Shown here piece after piece: positions 9,935-22,309 of a DNA stretch of 64,000 nt. Positions within the stretch are counted from its first letter, which is position 1. Each line of letters begins with the position of its first letter. The notes beneath the pieces were generated by a model. It did not search any database and was not told the origin of the DNA. It saw only the letters and a program-made list of their open reading frames with translations. The DNA comes from Agapanthus africanus (taxonomy: Eukaryota; Streptophyta; Magnoliopsida; Asparagales; Amaryllidaceae). The stretch lies in the NCBI GenBank assembly GCA_030015575.1, contig CM057338.1, positions 310,127,827-310,191,826 on the forward strand. Reading direction: 5' to 3'. Both the position numbers and the translations under genes were made by a program.

Positions 9935-11940
9935 TGTCACGCCCCGCTTCCCAGAGTACGCTAAAATGAGCACGTGACATAGCCAACCATGCTACCTGTG
10001 GGTAGGAAGTATCCATCCACAGTCACATTACGGCTGTAGAGATATCAAGAACAAAATAACACTAACTAAAACATGTCCATAAGCCAAGATAACATGAGTC
10101 AAGAATAATAAAAGTGCGGAAGAAAAAGATCCAATACACAATAAATGGAATGTATGTCCCATAATGCGGGCTCACATCAGGAATAAACTGCAGAAAAATA
10201 ACTGAACTAGCTACTACTGAAACTCACAGCTCAGCCTGCTGGCTGAAATACTCCTGCTCGGACTGCAGCAAAGGTACGGAATCTGGGCCATGCAAAACCC
10301 AGACGTCAGCGCGTCATGTCATCAAGTAATAAAATATAAACAGGGTAACAGGCAATGCACTATAAACATGGATGAAAAGCAGGTGTAACAGTAATGTAAG
10401 TCAAGGCAGTGTAGGGTAGTGTGCATTAAGTAAACTAAACTGTTCTATCGGGTTTTCTGTTCTAAAGACTTTGAAATCAAATTGGTGAATCATCGATGTA
10501 ACTCAATAGTATCCCGTGCATACCCGGGACCACGGTCCAGATTCTCGGGCTGAAACCGAGACATGCCGCTATGCACTAAAACAGAAATGTGTACAGATGA
10601 ATGATGTCAGCAGCATCATTCCAAGGCTGGCCCAGCCTCTAAAACTGATCAGAACAAGTAGCGAACTGTTGAGTTACAAGTCAGGTTTCACCTTTGATTT
10701 CCCCATACCCCCAAGTTATATGTGTATGTCAAGTCAGGTATTCAGTAATCAAGAACTAATGCCAACACAAGATTAGGTAAGCAGATTTGTCTGGATAGAC
10801 AACAGGAACGGTCCGTGAGGACAACATGTCAGGTTTGTTGGCATTAGACACAAGATCAGGTAACGGGTCAGGTCATGGTACATCAGGTCAAGTCAAGCAG
10901 TATACGGTACCATGTCGGGTCAATCAATATGTATGTAGCAAGTCATGTCAAGATGTAAACGATATCATGGGTGTGCTCAAAATCAGTTACATAATTAAGC
11001 ATGGTTATCAACAACATGATTTAAGCAATGAATTAAGCAATAAGCCGATTCAATTAACTAGCTGTACAATTATCAGGGGTGTTTCAGAGATGATTTCAAC
11101 ATTATAGGAATACAGTATGACAATTTTGGCCGTTAAATCATGTTAACAAGTTTTAAGAATTTTAGGGATGCAATGATTTATATATAGGTTCAATGGACGA
11201 AATCATAACTAATACAGGTTAAATGCACACGAGTGTCCGAATGGAGTAAAACTATAGAGAGAATGCCATAGGCTATGTCAATAGTGAAAATGTGATTAAA
11301 ACATATAAGTGTGATTATTAGGTTTAATAAAGTAAATGCAAATGGTAGGTTTCAAGCTTGGAAGCTAAAATGATATAACACGACATTGAACACGAAAAAG
11401 GGAAATTATGGTACTAAAGCTAACCTACAGGTTTAGGGTGCTATCAATGTATATGTATATATATTATTTAGCATGTAGCAAGGTTGCGAAACAGAAGACA
11501 AAACGTCACGCGTCGGCGGGGGAAAAGGTCGCGACGCGCGCACGGTGCACGGAATAGGTCCGAACGACAACCAGTGGAACCACATAGGTCAGAGTACCTC
11601 GCTGGATCGTCGAGACACATCGCCGGCACAGCCGGATTCCGGCGAACCCAAAAACAGTGAATCTACAATATTCAAGAATGCATGAAACGACAAAAGACGA
11701 ATCAAGAAGAGAGAAGGGAAGGAGGATAGAGAAGAGGGTGCTCCCGAGGATCTGTGGAGGGGTGGTGATCGTCGACCACGTCGACGGAGCTCCGGCGCAC
11801 GAACTACAGTGGCAGCGAAAAACTACAGATCACAAAAAATGAGAACAGAGAAGAAGGAAGGAAAGAAGAAGAAAGGAGGAGAGGAGAGGGATGCTATGCT
11901 CACCGAGGAGGGTGCTCGCGAGGCCAGGGAACGGATGAAG
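9935..11940 (-). repeat. G1 right LTR (5' LTR), first part
   Basis: It starts TGTCACGCCCCG and matches 2199-4218 of the left LTR. It is interrupted at 11940 by C1; its last five bases TGAAG are the C1 target-site duplication. Open frames at 10516-11107 and 11657-12024 are LTR sequence. Confidence 0.93.
11936..11940. repeat. Target-site duplication of C1, left (TGAAG)
   Basis: TGAAG precedes the TGTAGGG start of C1 and recurs at 22305-22309. The joined sequence equals the uninterrupted left G1 LTR at about 4213-4222. Confidence 0.95.
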
Positions 11941-14141
11941 TGTAGGGTTCCTAAGCACACTCAAGAGGTTCCACAAGGCATCAACCATGCCAAATTCAAA
12001 TTTTCATGTGCCGAGAAACCCTAATGAAGATCGTTAACTAGAGGATAGGCGAAACGAAATGCAAGCAAACAACTTTGTTAGTAAGTGAATGGAAATACAA
12101 CCTTTGTAGATCCGGTCCACCACTTCTAAAGCTCCGTGTTGACGTCCCTCCGCTGCGATCATTGGATCCTGGACTCTAGCGACGGTTTCATCGGAGAAAT
12201 GGGCGGGCTAGGTCGTTGACTTCGATGCCGAAGATGATCTACGTCGAGGCGACTCAAACTCAAGCTCCATCTTCACTTGGTCATGAAACTTGTGAAGATA
12301 ACACACTCTACTACATGGAAAGTGGTAGAGAATGAAGAAATAGCAAGTGGGTTCACTTTGGATTTGGATTTCTCACTTGGATTCATCACTTGAAATTTTT
12401 CTAGTAAGCTTTTCTTTTCTTCACTTTGAAGAAGACGAAGAAGAATAGAAAAGAATAAATTATCTAATTAGAAAATTCAAGTGATGCTTATCATTTAGCA
12501 ACCATGGGTGAGGCTAACTCATGTAGAGAATAAACTAGGGTTTAGGCAAATGGTTAGGTTAAGGAAAAAACAAAATGGTTTTAACTTTTCAAAGCTTCAT
12601 GAAGCTTCAAATAAAAACAAAGAATGCCACCATTTTATTTTTGCCAAAATAAATAAATAAATAAATAAATAAAAACCCTTACCATTTACCTAAACATGGT
12701 TTAAATCAAACATACACCCAAGTTTGCATGTATCATCAAACATGATACAATCAAGTGCACAAAAATATATCATATATACAATGTGCAAAATCTAGTGAGA
12801 AATTAATCTTAAGTGAACCAATGCTTGTTAATGTAAAGTAATATATCAAATATATATAATTATACATTAAATCATTAAATCAACACTTGATTTAATGATC
12901 CGGGCATACTCCATATAACCGACTAATATCAAGTGTATCAATGTATCGAATCAACACTTGATTCGGTAACCCGGCTATATCTCATATAACCGTCCAATGA
13001 TACAAATCGCGAGAATAGAATACAGTATCACATACTGTTATTATTCTCGGTCCCGCACATATCTCATATGCGCTCCTATTTCGTTTCGCTTGAGCCAGGA
13101 AATCTCTGTGTAGGACTCTAAAGACTCGTCAATACGCCGGCAGCAGGTGATGATCATATCAAACACTCACAAGTCGCAAGCGGTCTGCTAAACGTAACGG
13201 CCACCCGGGTATTGAGCGATCAGAAGATCAACGAGCAAGCCCGCTCACACTCCTGTGAATCCAACCAGTAACACTTACCGTACAGTCCGGTCTGTTCGTC
13301 TGATATGTCGCATATCTCGCCTAGGGGTGTAAACGTCAGACCCCAATAGCTCGATAAGTCGTGTCGATATGAGGTCTATAACAGTTCGAGAAACTACTGG
13401 TAACACTTACCAGTAAATCTCAGCAACCCTGGCCAGGGATTTCCGGTTATAGCCAATCGAACACAGCGCAACATCAACTCCCTATACCGGGAGAGACGAA
13501 TCCCCTCCTATCGCTCATTGCCTCCATGTAATTCGGAACTGTACCCAAAAACCACCGTTTTGCACGCCCTCTTAGACGTGGTAAGGTGGAAATCAAAGCA
13601 CAGTGGGAATCACACAAGAATCTATGACGATCTCGGGTCTACAAACTGACCTGTACCAGTGTCACCAGAGAACTGCCATCTGACGTAAGGTATAATACCA
13701 TCTGGGAGTACTCGGCGAGTCCGTCCAGTGTACCCAGTCTCCACTGAGCACCCGTATATCATCTCTGATGTCAAACACCAATGGATATGGGATCATCCAT
13801 CGCCCATCTGTATGGGTCAAGAAGGTATATGCTAGTCTACTCTGGTATATTGATACCCCGTCTCGATACACCCACGACTAGGGACCTTGAAGGATGTACT
13901 TATGGACTACCATGTCCCCACTAGTATGATCCGCATCACAGTCCAGGTAGTCAAGTACACATCCTAAGGGCTTTACCAACATGTAACTGAGAGACAATCA
14001 GTCTACACGTTAAGATAAAGAGCAACCAGATAGCATACTATCATGTCGAGCAAGAAAGTCCTCCCTATATATGTCCCAGCATCCACTACAATATACATCC
14101 TATGTACAGTAATGGCCTCTAGGGCATACATATAACTAACA
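11941..14141 (-). repeat. C1 left LTR (3' LTR), 2201 bp
   Basis: It begins TGTAGGGTTCCTA and ends CATATAACTAACA. It is closely matched by 20100-22304 with scattered single-base differences. It contains an (AAAT)n run at about 12646-12675 and no gene. The apparent open frame 13662-13871 recurs in the other copy and is LTR sequence. Confidence 0.95.
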
Positions 14142-14160
14142 ATCTCCCACTTGCACTAGG
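14142..14160 (-). promoter_or_regulatory. C1 polypurine tract
   Basis: The minus strand reads GTGCAAGTGGGAGATT directly before the LTR start TGTTAG. AAGTGGGAGATTGTT is the usual polypurine tract/LTR junction of plant copia elements and primes plus-strand DNA. Confidence 0.85.
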
Positions 14161-15660
14161 GCCATCTGTATCAGTGGTTGCAGTATCTCATACTCAACCA
14201 TCCCATAAAAAGTCTCTGTCTGGGAAAAGGCCTTTGTGAGTGGATCCACTGTGTTGTCCTCTGAGTCTACTCTCCTGACCTCGATCACCATGGAGATCAA
14301 CTATCTCCATGATCAGGTGATGCTGCCTCAGAATATGTCTGGATCACTGATGGGATAGGCGTTCCTAGGCATAAGCCACAACTCCATTGTCTCACAATGG
14401 TAGGAATGAAGTTCATCTCATGAACTAATATACACCCAGACTTCCTCTTTGGTAGCATCTTTGGTAACGATGTATCTTGCCTTTAATCGTCTAGTATGTC
14501 ACGGTATCTAGCTTGGAACTCTTCCAACATACCGTCCCTCTACTGAGGGTAAAGACAATACCTGTGACTGACATTCAGTCGTCCTTATCACCCTAGAACC
14601 TTTCCAGTGATTCTCCCCAGGATTAATTGATACCATCTTACTACTGCTAGTGAGAATCCTAACATCCAATTACTTCTATTTCATAGATCAGAACTCAGGA
14701 TTTAGGAGGTATCACTTTGATCCTTTATGGAGAATCCTTGTGATAAGCGGAGATTGACCGAGTGTAGCAAAGGAAACTCCTTCCCTATCAAGAGTGTGTC
14801 ATCCACGTACTCTACGAGGATCACTACCATACTCCCTACTACCTTTTTGTTTATACAAGGTTCATCTACCATTTTGATGATGTCAAACTCTTTGACTAAC
14901 TCATCAAAACAGACGTTCCATCTCCGCGATGCCTGCTTTATCACATAAAGCATCTTGTACACGTTTCCGCTGCTCCTACTGTCTACGAAGCCCTCTGGCT
15001 GTGTACTTACAGACGCTCTCTTCTAAAACATCATTTTAGAAAAGCAGTCATGACACCCAAACGCCAGATATCGTAGTCATGGTATGTAGCCGTGGCAAGT
15101 AGGATCTGGATGGACTTAAGCATAAATACTTAGAAAAGGTTTCATCATAATCCATACCTGGTTAATGATGCAAAGCTTTAACAAGTCTAGCTTTGAAAGT
15201 CTCAACTTTTCCATGTACACCAAGTAATCTTCTCAAGATATACTTGCTCCTGATGGGGATTTAACCCTTCAGATGAAGCAACCAAAGTCCATACTTTGTT
15301 GGTGTATAAGGATTCCATCTCAGATCGCTAAGCATCCAGCCATTCTTACAGAGTCCCACTCCTGATGGCCAGCTCGAAACTAGTTGGGTCATCATCTCAT
15401 GATGCAATCATCGCTCTCACTGTCATAGAGAAACAGAAGTATCTCTCAGGTGGGTGAGAAACCCTACTAGATCGGCGGAGAGGCTGAGGTTCGTTGGTAT
15501 CTACTGAATCCTTTGGTTCTACCAAATCATCTGCTGTAGTTTGTATAGCTGGAACCTTTCCAGTTCTACATAACTGACCTAGCCTCGAGCTTGTCCGGAT
15601 TTTGCTTTTAGACATAGGCCGGACAACCCAAAATCTTAACAAACTTAAGATATGGACTCA
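14161..15660 (-). pseudogene. C1 copia reverse transcriptase-RNase H, decayed
   Basis: Short open pieces match the C2 protein. One is a Y-V-D-D-T-L-L-I-G-K segment preceded by K-Q-A-S-R-R-W-N-V-C-F (14702-14962); another is L-R-R-S-S-R-V-S-H-P-P-E-R-Y (within 15397-15642). Stops and frameshifts separate them. About 360 bp of the reverse transcriptase/RNase H junction present in C2 is missing at about 14600-14640. It is non-functional. Confidence 0.8.
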
Positions 15661-16930
15661 TCCCTTTCCATATCACATATGAAGTGGTAGGCAATTGATT
15701 TGATTGGAACCCTATTCAATAGGTATACAGCTTCTCAAGCGCATAACTCCCAAAAGAAAATAGGTAACTCAGTAGTACTCATCATAGAGCACACTTTATC
15801 ATATAGGGTGTGATTGCTCCACCCCGATACACCGTTGTGCTGTGGTATATTCAGAGGACTAATACGGAGAGAGAATCTCATTCTCCTTTAGAATAGTCCA
15901 GGAATTCTATGCACAAGTATTCTCCTCCCTGATCTCATCATAGGACATAATACTTATACCCGTTTTGGTTCTCTACTTCTAACTTATATTCTGTGAATAT
16001 CTCAAAAGGCTCGGACTTGTGTTTCAACAGGAACATATGTCTGAATCTTGAGAGATTATCAGAGAATGTAATGAAATACAAAGAACCGGTCTTGGCATGT
16101 GTAGACAGGGGATCTTCCATAAATCACTATGTATCAGTCCCAAGAGTTCACTAACTCTTTCTCTGTTTCCAATAAACAGAGCTATGGTCATTTTATCTTT
16201 GTGACATGACTGGCAAGTTTCACAAGATGTAAATTCAAACAGATTTAAATATGCATCTATGTGCAACTTAGCTAGTCGGGTCGCATTGATATGACCTAGT
16301 CTACAATACCTCAAGAAGGATCCGTTCATTTCTGAACTCTTCCTCTTGTGTGTGTTCTGTATACTAATAACTGTAGTTTGATTTAGAACATCAATGCTTT
16401 TAGATAACGTGCCTGAACCGATCAACTTTTGATATAGGAAATGTTCAAAACATTATCCAACAATACAAAATTTTATCATTTCTTTACTAATAAAGAGACT
16501 GATATGATTTTGTATATCAGGTTCGGTATCTAATAGCATTTGTTCAGAATCAATGTATTTTGGAATACAGGGTGACAGTGACCAACAGACTTGGCTGCAA
16601 CACTTGCACCGTTTTCTGTCTCATGAAATTTATCACCCGTTCTCAGTTCTCTACCTATCTGTAGCCCTATATAACAGATTACATATCTGGGATCCTGATC
16701 CGGTATCAAATACCCAGGACGTAGAGGATACGGAGAAACAGTTCTTTGTAATGAACATACCCGAAGGAGATGCATCATATGCACTTTCCTCGTTTGGGCG
16801 GCATAGGAATTCAGGTATTCCCCAAATTTCCTGCTCGGTCTTATAACATTTATAAGTTGGAGCGGGACCAACGTTCCTCAGCACAGTATAACAAGCGGGT
16901 TTGGTCAATACATCCATATTATTATCTTGA
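15661..16930 (-). pseudogene. C1 copia protease-integrase, decayed
   Basis: The pieces are: the protease motif V-F-D-T-G-S-G-S-Q-I-C (within 16651-16917), the pre-integrase zinc finger Y-C-R-L-G-H-I-N-A-T-R (16024-16425), and the start of the integrase core G-L-I-H-S-D-L. All align to the single C2 frame but lie in different frames here. The N-terminal M-D-V-L-T-K-P-A-C-Y-T-V segment matches C2. No gag precedes it. Confidence 0.8.
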
Positions 16931-17390
16931 TTAAGGCGTGATATGGTCGCTACCTGGAGAGAGAGAGAGAAACACTCTGCGTGCGCTCTTGCAAGATCAG
17001 ATTGGTTATTATTTTATCTAATCAGGATGGCTCCCACTGTTTTTATCAAATCTTCCTTCAAACCCTAAAAGGAAAGATTAGCCGGGATTAATTACACGCT
17101 ACAAGTTCGCCAATCTTTCAGTCAGGCCAGTGTCGGTACTTTGAGGGAGGTCCCCCGTGCTTTCGCACGAACCTAATTAATGTAAATCTCGTTTTTCCAG
17201 AGGCGTAACCTCGTTAACACCTTTCTAGACACCTACTTGATCGACTAATTGTAATGTGTAAACCTCTCCCAGGAGTAAGTCTTACTCGCAGCGGGTATCA
17301 GGATCCAACTATCTCATAGAAGGTATGCAATCTCATTGCAAATTTCAACACTTGAAATTCCCGATAATATTTTGCCCCTAGCGTGCTATA

Positions 17391-17590
17391 CCTTGACGCA
17401 TGCCAAAAAACCCATAGTCCGCTAGTCAAGTTCAACCCGTACATTTCTTGATTGAATTAAACCCACCCGCACGACCCTTGACGCATGCCAAACAACGCCG
17501 TGCGAATACCCTAATCCAATCGCATCATATGCTAGCAGATAAGCACTAGTTAGCTACCGTACACTACGCCTTGACGCATGCCAAACTACC
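17391..17590. repeat. Three spaced CCTTGACGCATGCCAAA motifs in C1 leader
   Basis: The copies start at 17391, 17476 and 17569, spaced 85 and 93 bases. The C2 leader holds CCTTGACGGAGGCCAAAC at 59317, 59401 and 59494, spaced 84 and 93. The motif core and spacing are kept while the flanks differ. Confidence 0.85.
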
Positions 17591-17733
17591 GCAGCACGAA
17601 TACTAAATAGTACTTATCTGAAATGACGGAGGGCTACGACAGGTTTTTCTGAAAACCTATTGCGTAATGAACTTGATATCGTTGTAGAATCAAATGATTT
17701 TAAAATGGAGTGTTTTTTTAGGCTTTTCTAGTT

Positions 17734-18030
17734 TTGCTAAAGGGGTCACTCCCGGTGAAGGGATCGTCGGCCCTTTCCTCGTAGAATGAGGTGCGGGATA
17801 TATCATATATATCACTGTGTAAAGCAGAAACTATAGAAGCTATCAAAAGACAAACCGAGTGTGTAGCATCTGCCAGTTATTGCTAAAGGGGTCACTCCCG
17901 GTGAAGGGATCGTCGGCCCTTTCCTCATCGAATAAGGTGCAGGATATATCATATATACCGCTGTGCAAAGCAAGAACTGTAGCTACCTTTTTTATTTTTG
18001 AAATTCGATTCCACAACATCTTTAGGTTTC
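17734..18030. repeat. 146-bp tandem duplication in C1 leader
   Basis: TTGCTAAAGGGGTCACTCCC starts at 17734 and again at 17880. Both copies continue with a match through a TATATCATATATA segment. C2 has the same duplication at 59659 and 59805, with the same 146-base period, so it predates the split of the two copies. Confidence 0.88.
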
Positions 18031-18954
18031 TTTTACTTTCATTAATCATATTAATGAAGTCCCATCATTTAAGTCACCTAAACATCACAGATAAATACGA
18101 CGTACACTTATGCCATCCGTGTTCGCCTCGATGTCCCCTCGTGCACCGTTAGGTTAGGTGACTAACGGCAGAGCGGGGCAGGGCTAGCGCGGGTGTAAAA
18201 CATAAGTAACGTCTATATAATATATCATATATACTATATACAGTATCCATCACAGCATATCAAATGATCACATCACAGATATCGCAGCAGAATAAACATA
18301 TGAAACATTGGATATATTAGGACGTCCGTGTTTTCAATACGAGCCAGTATAAAACACGGATTCCACGGTCGCGATGAATAGCCAAACCCACACCCCTAGA
18401 CCCCTACGAGAGCGGCAAGCAACCCTACCAATTCTAGAGTTAGGAGACCCGGACTCGACTCCTCGAGTTGGTCTCCCACTGGACTCCAGAACCTGGTTAC
18501 TTGTGCCCTCCTCCTTGGGTCTATCCTAGTGCGGAAAAGTAAATAATATAAAAAGGGTGACATCTTCCGCAACCTGGAAGTGCCCCAATAAAAGAATATA
18601 ACATACAAGTTTTTACATGAATGAAAATGAAAAACACTCGTCTCACATAAAAAAAACCCCGGCTATTCAAACACGACGATCTAATATAACATATCCAGCA
18701 ACACATAACATCACATGTCATCAACGTAAGTAAATATGCGCATCCCAATTGTCGTTGACATATAGCAACGAAACCAGCGATATCACATATTACACTTACG
18801 GTCACAGAAAAAAAGTGTAAAACTACAACAGTTGGAATCCGCAACCTCCTTAGACATCGCATGCTTAATCAAATGAATTCCTTAGATATCGCATGCCTAA
18901 CAATTATAAACCCGTCATTTCAGTCTCAAAATCGAAAACACTTTTCAATACCAA

Positions 18955-19234
18955 GTCAGGCAATTCAACAAGATTCCCGACATCCTGATCGAATGCTCGT
19001 CGCAAACTTCAGTAGACGGCCGCACCCCCGATACCGTCGACGAAGTGCACCAAGGCGGAACACCGCTGCCGCGAGCACCCGAACGGATGCTTTCGGCGAC
19101 AGGGTTTTCCTACAGTCACTTGGTCGGGGCTATGGGGTATGGCTGTCTATTAAGTTTACCCGGCGAGTATCCGCGTACGCTACGTGATTGCGACAGACTT
19201 TGGATCACATCAAAATCCCGTGGCAACCGATCAA
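18955..19234. other. GC-rich segment present in C1 but not C2
   Basis: C1 and C2 leaders align on both sides (CTTTTCAATA...CAA and GTGAGACTAAAC). C1 alone has about 280 extra bases of clearly higher GC content, with a CAAGT-like repeat at both edges. A plus-strand frame (18861-19187) crosses it, rich in Arg and Pro, without recognisable similarity. It could be captured host sequence or ancestral sequence lost from C2 between short repeats. Confidence 0.6.
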
Positions 19235-19852
19235 GTGAGACTAAACTGCTAGATTTATAACATTCATTCAGTTATCTCATAACTACATGTGGATTCCAAA
19301 TATTGTATCACATTCCAGATAAATAGAAAATGTTAAACTTTTCGATCGAACAGTCAAACACCCAAGTTTTCCCGAAACAACTCAACACATGAAATAAGTT
19401 TAAGAACATTCACTTCATGCCACAGTACCAACGGTCCAGCCGTAGAAGGGTCAAGCCAACGCCTCACATGTGGCACGCCGTACTGCCCCAAACCCTAAGG
19501 TTCAAAGGGCAGTTCAAGACGGTCACATAATCGAGTTAAGGTTTGTTGTCTTCTAGAGGGTCCATCGCATTACTTGCACTACTTAGAACATTCTTAAACC
19601 ACGGAAAAATCCAACACTTGGAAATTTTCCGGCAGGGGAAAAATTTGGTATTTATATCCGGTCGAACTTTTTAACATATTCTAAATTATCCGGAAAAACA
19701 CATAGACAAAACTAGACAATCCGATCGAATCTACGAACTCCCAATACAACCCAGAAAACTCAACTCTTGAGTAGAATTTAAAAGTTCCCAGAAAACAGAG
19801 GAAACAGATACGGGCATTACTGTATAAAAATGAATCCCTAATCAGTACATAC

Positions 19853-19899
19853 GGCCGCGGAACCGCCGCCAATAGCAGGGTAAGGCCGCGGTTCCGCGG
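19853..19899. repeat. Paired GC-box module, C1 leader copy
   Basis: Box 1 is GGCCGCGGAACCGCCGCC and box 2 GGCCGCGGTTCCGCGG, about 13 bases apart. The boxes are nearly complementary to one another and each contains the palindrome CCGCGG. Related modules lie at 61491-61539, 29782-29826, 40177-40221, 31259-31302 and 24678-24714. Confidence 0.8.
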
Positions 19900-20085
19900 T
19901 GATTTAGTAGAGTTAGGGGTTCGTTTTCTGCAGTAACTCTTAGAATTTCCTGCTCTATTTTCTGAGCATTTTTAATTCACAAAAATCCACAGTTTTGAAA
20001 ATTGTCCAGAGAAGGGTATAACTTAGGGTTTCTAGGTTCGATCGGCTTTCTAACTTCGTCTACTCATCGCCTAAGGCTCTAGCTA

Positions 20086-20099
20086 GGCTCTGATACCAC
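20086..20099 (-). promoter_or_regulatory. C1 primer-binding site
   Basis: The minus strand reads GTGGTATCAGAGCC, starting one to two bases from the end of the right LTR. It is complementary to the 3' end of initiator tRNA-Met, the normal primer of plant copia elements. Confidence 0.92.
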
Positions 20100-22304
20100 T
20101 GTAGGGTTCCTAGGCACACTCAAGAGGTTCCACAAGGCATCAACCATGCCAAATTCAAATTTTCATGTGCCGAGAAACCCTAATGAAGATCGTTAACTAG
20201 AGAATAGGCGAAAAGAAATGCAAGCAAACAATTTTGCTACTAAGTGAATGGAAATACAACCTTTGTAGATCCGGTCCACCACTTCTAAAGCTCCGTGTTG
20301 ACGTCCCTCCGCTGCGATCATTGATCCTGGACTCTAGCGACGGTTTCATCGGAGAAATGGGCGGGCTAGATCGTTGACTTCGATGCCGAAGATGATCTAC
20401 GTCGAGGCGACTCAAACTAAAGCTCCATCTTCACTTGGTCATGAAACTTGTGAAGATAACACACTCTACTACATGGCAAGTGGTAGAGAATGAAGAAATA
20501 GGAAGTGGGTTCACTTTGGATTTGGATTTCTCACTTGGATTCATCACTTGAAATTTTTCTAGTAAGTTTTTCTTTTCTTCACTTTGAAGAAGATGAAGAA
20601 GAATAGAAAAGAATAAATTATCTAATTAGAAAATTCAAGTGATGCTTATCATTTAGCAAGCATGGGTGAGGCTAACTCATGTAGAGAATAAACTAGGGTT
20701 TAGGCAAATGGTTAGGTTAAGGAAAAAACAAAATGGTTTTAACTTTTCAAAACTTCATGAAGCTTCAAATAAAAACAAAGAAAGCCACCATTTTATTTTT
20801 GCCAAAATGAATAAATAAATAAATAAATAAATAAAATCCCTAACCATTTACCTAAACATGGTTTAAATTAAACATACACCCAAGTTTGCATGTATCATCA
20901 AACATGATACAATCAAGTGCATAAAAATATATCATATATACAATGTGCACAATCTAGTGAGAAATTAATCTTAAGTGAACCAATACTAGTTAATGTAAAG
21001 TAATATATCAAATATATATAATTATACATTAAATCATTAAATCAACACTTGATTTAATAATCCGGTCATACTCCATATAACCGACTAATATCAAGTGTAT
21101 CAATGTATCGAATCAACACTTGATTCGGTAACCCGGCTATATCTCATATAACCGTCCAATGATACAAATCGCGAGAATAGAATACAGTATCACATACTAT
21201 TATTATTCTCGGTGCCGCACATATCTCATATGCGCTCCTATTTCGTTTCGCTTGAGCCAGGAAACCTCTGTGTAGGACTCTAAAGACTCGTCAATACGCC
21301 GGCAGCAGGTGATGATCATATCAAACACCCACAAGCCGCAAGCGGTCTGCTAAACGTAACGGCCACCCGGGTATTGAGCGATCAGAAGATCAACGAGCAA
21401 GCCCGCTCACACTCCTGTGAATCCAACCAGTAACACTTACCGTACAGTCCGGTCTGTTCGTCTGATATGTCGCATATCTCGCCTAGGGGTGGTAAACGTC
21501 AGACCCCAATAGCTCGATAAGTCGTGTCGATATGAGGTCTATAACAGTTCGAGAAACTACTGGTAACACATATCAGTAAATCTCAGCAACCCTGGCCAGG
21601 GATTTCCGGTTATAGCCAATCGAACACAGCGCAACATCAACTCCCTATACCGGGAGAGACGAATCCCCTCCTATCGCTCATTGCCTCCATGTGATTCGGG
21701 ACTGTACCCAAAAACCACCGTTTTGCATGCCCTCTTGGACGTGGTAATGTGGAAATCAAAGCACAGTGGGAATCACACAAGACTCTATGACGATCTCGGG
21801 TCTACAGACTAACATGTTCCAGTGTCACCAGAGAACTGCCATCTGACGTAAGGTATAATACCATCTGGGAGTTCTCGGCGAGTCCGTCCAGTGTACCCAG
21901 TCTCCACTGAGCACCCATATATCATCTCTGATGTCAAACACCAATGGATATGGGATCATCCATCGCCCATCTGTATGGGTCGAGAAGGTATACGCTAGTC
22001 TACTCTGGTATATTGATGCTCCGTCTCGATACACCCACGACTAGGGACCTTGAAGGATGTACTTATGGACTACCATGTCCCCACTAGTATGATCCGCATC
22101 ATAGTCCAGGTAGTCAAATACACATCCTAAGGGCTTTACCAACATGTAACTGAGAGACAATCAGTGTACATGTTAAGATAAAGAGCAACCAGATAGCATA
22201 CTATCATGTCGAGCAAGAAAGTCCTCCCTATATATGTCCCAGCATCCACTACAATATACATGCTATGTACAGTAATGGCCTCTAGGGCATACATATAACT
22301 AACA
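20100..22304 (-). repeat. C1 right LTR (5' LTR), 2205 bp
   Basis: This is the mate of 11941-14141, with the same TGTAGGG...CTAACA ends. It includes an (AAAT)n run at about 20806-20836. The minus-strand ATATATAGGGAGG near 22222-22236, about 70 bases from the sense start, may be a TATA region, and is conserved in C2 near 55501. Confidence 0.95.
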
Positions 22305-22309
22305 TGAAG
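22305..22309. repeat. Target-site duplication of C1, right (TGAAG)
   Basis: Second copy of the five-base duplication. G1 LTR sequence (ATCGCCGGCGGCGATC) resumes right after it. Confidence 0.95.

Larger units (their letters stand above)
16931..20099 (-). other. C1 long leader without gag
   Basis: This 3.2-kb stretch runs between the protease segment and the primer-binding site. It is collinear with the C2 leader 58899-61737. In sense order it holds the primer-binding site (about 20086-20098), the paired GC-box module (19853-19899), a GC-rich segment unique to C1 (18955-19234), two copies of a 146-bp repeat (from 17734 and 17880), three copies of an 18-bp CCTTGACG motif (17391, 17476, 17569), and a CT-rich stretch ending in CAG at about 16955. 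No open frame resembles a known protein. Confidence 0.75.
11941..22304 (-). mobile_element. C1: decayed Ty1/copia element nested in G1
   Basis: The element is 10364 bp, flanked by TGAAG, with LTRs at 11941-14141 and 20100-22304. The polypurine tract next to the left LTR and the tRNA-Met primer-binding site next to the right LTR place the sense on the minus strand. The coding region 14142-16930 is a shortened, multiply mutated copy of the C2 coding region. A 3.2-kb leader without gag lies at 16931-20099. Confidence 0.95.
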
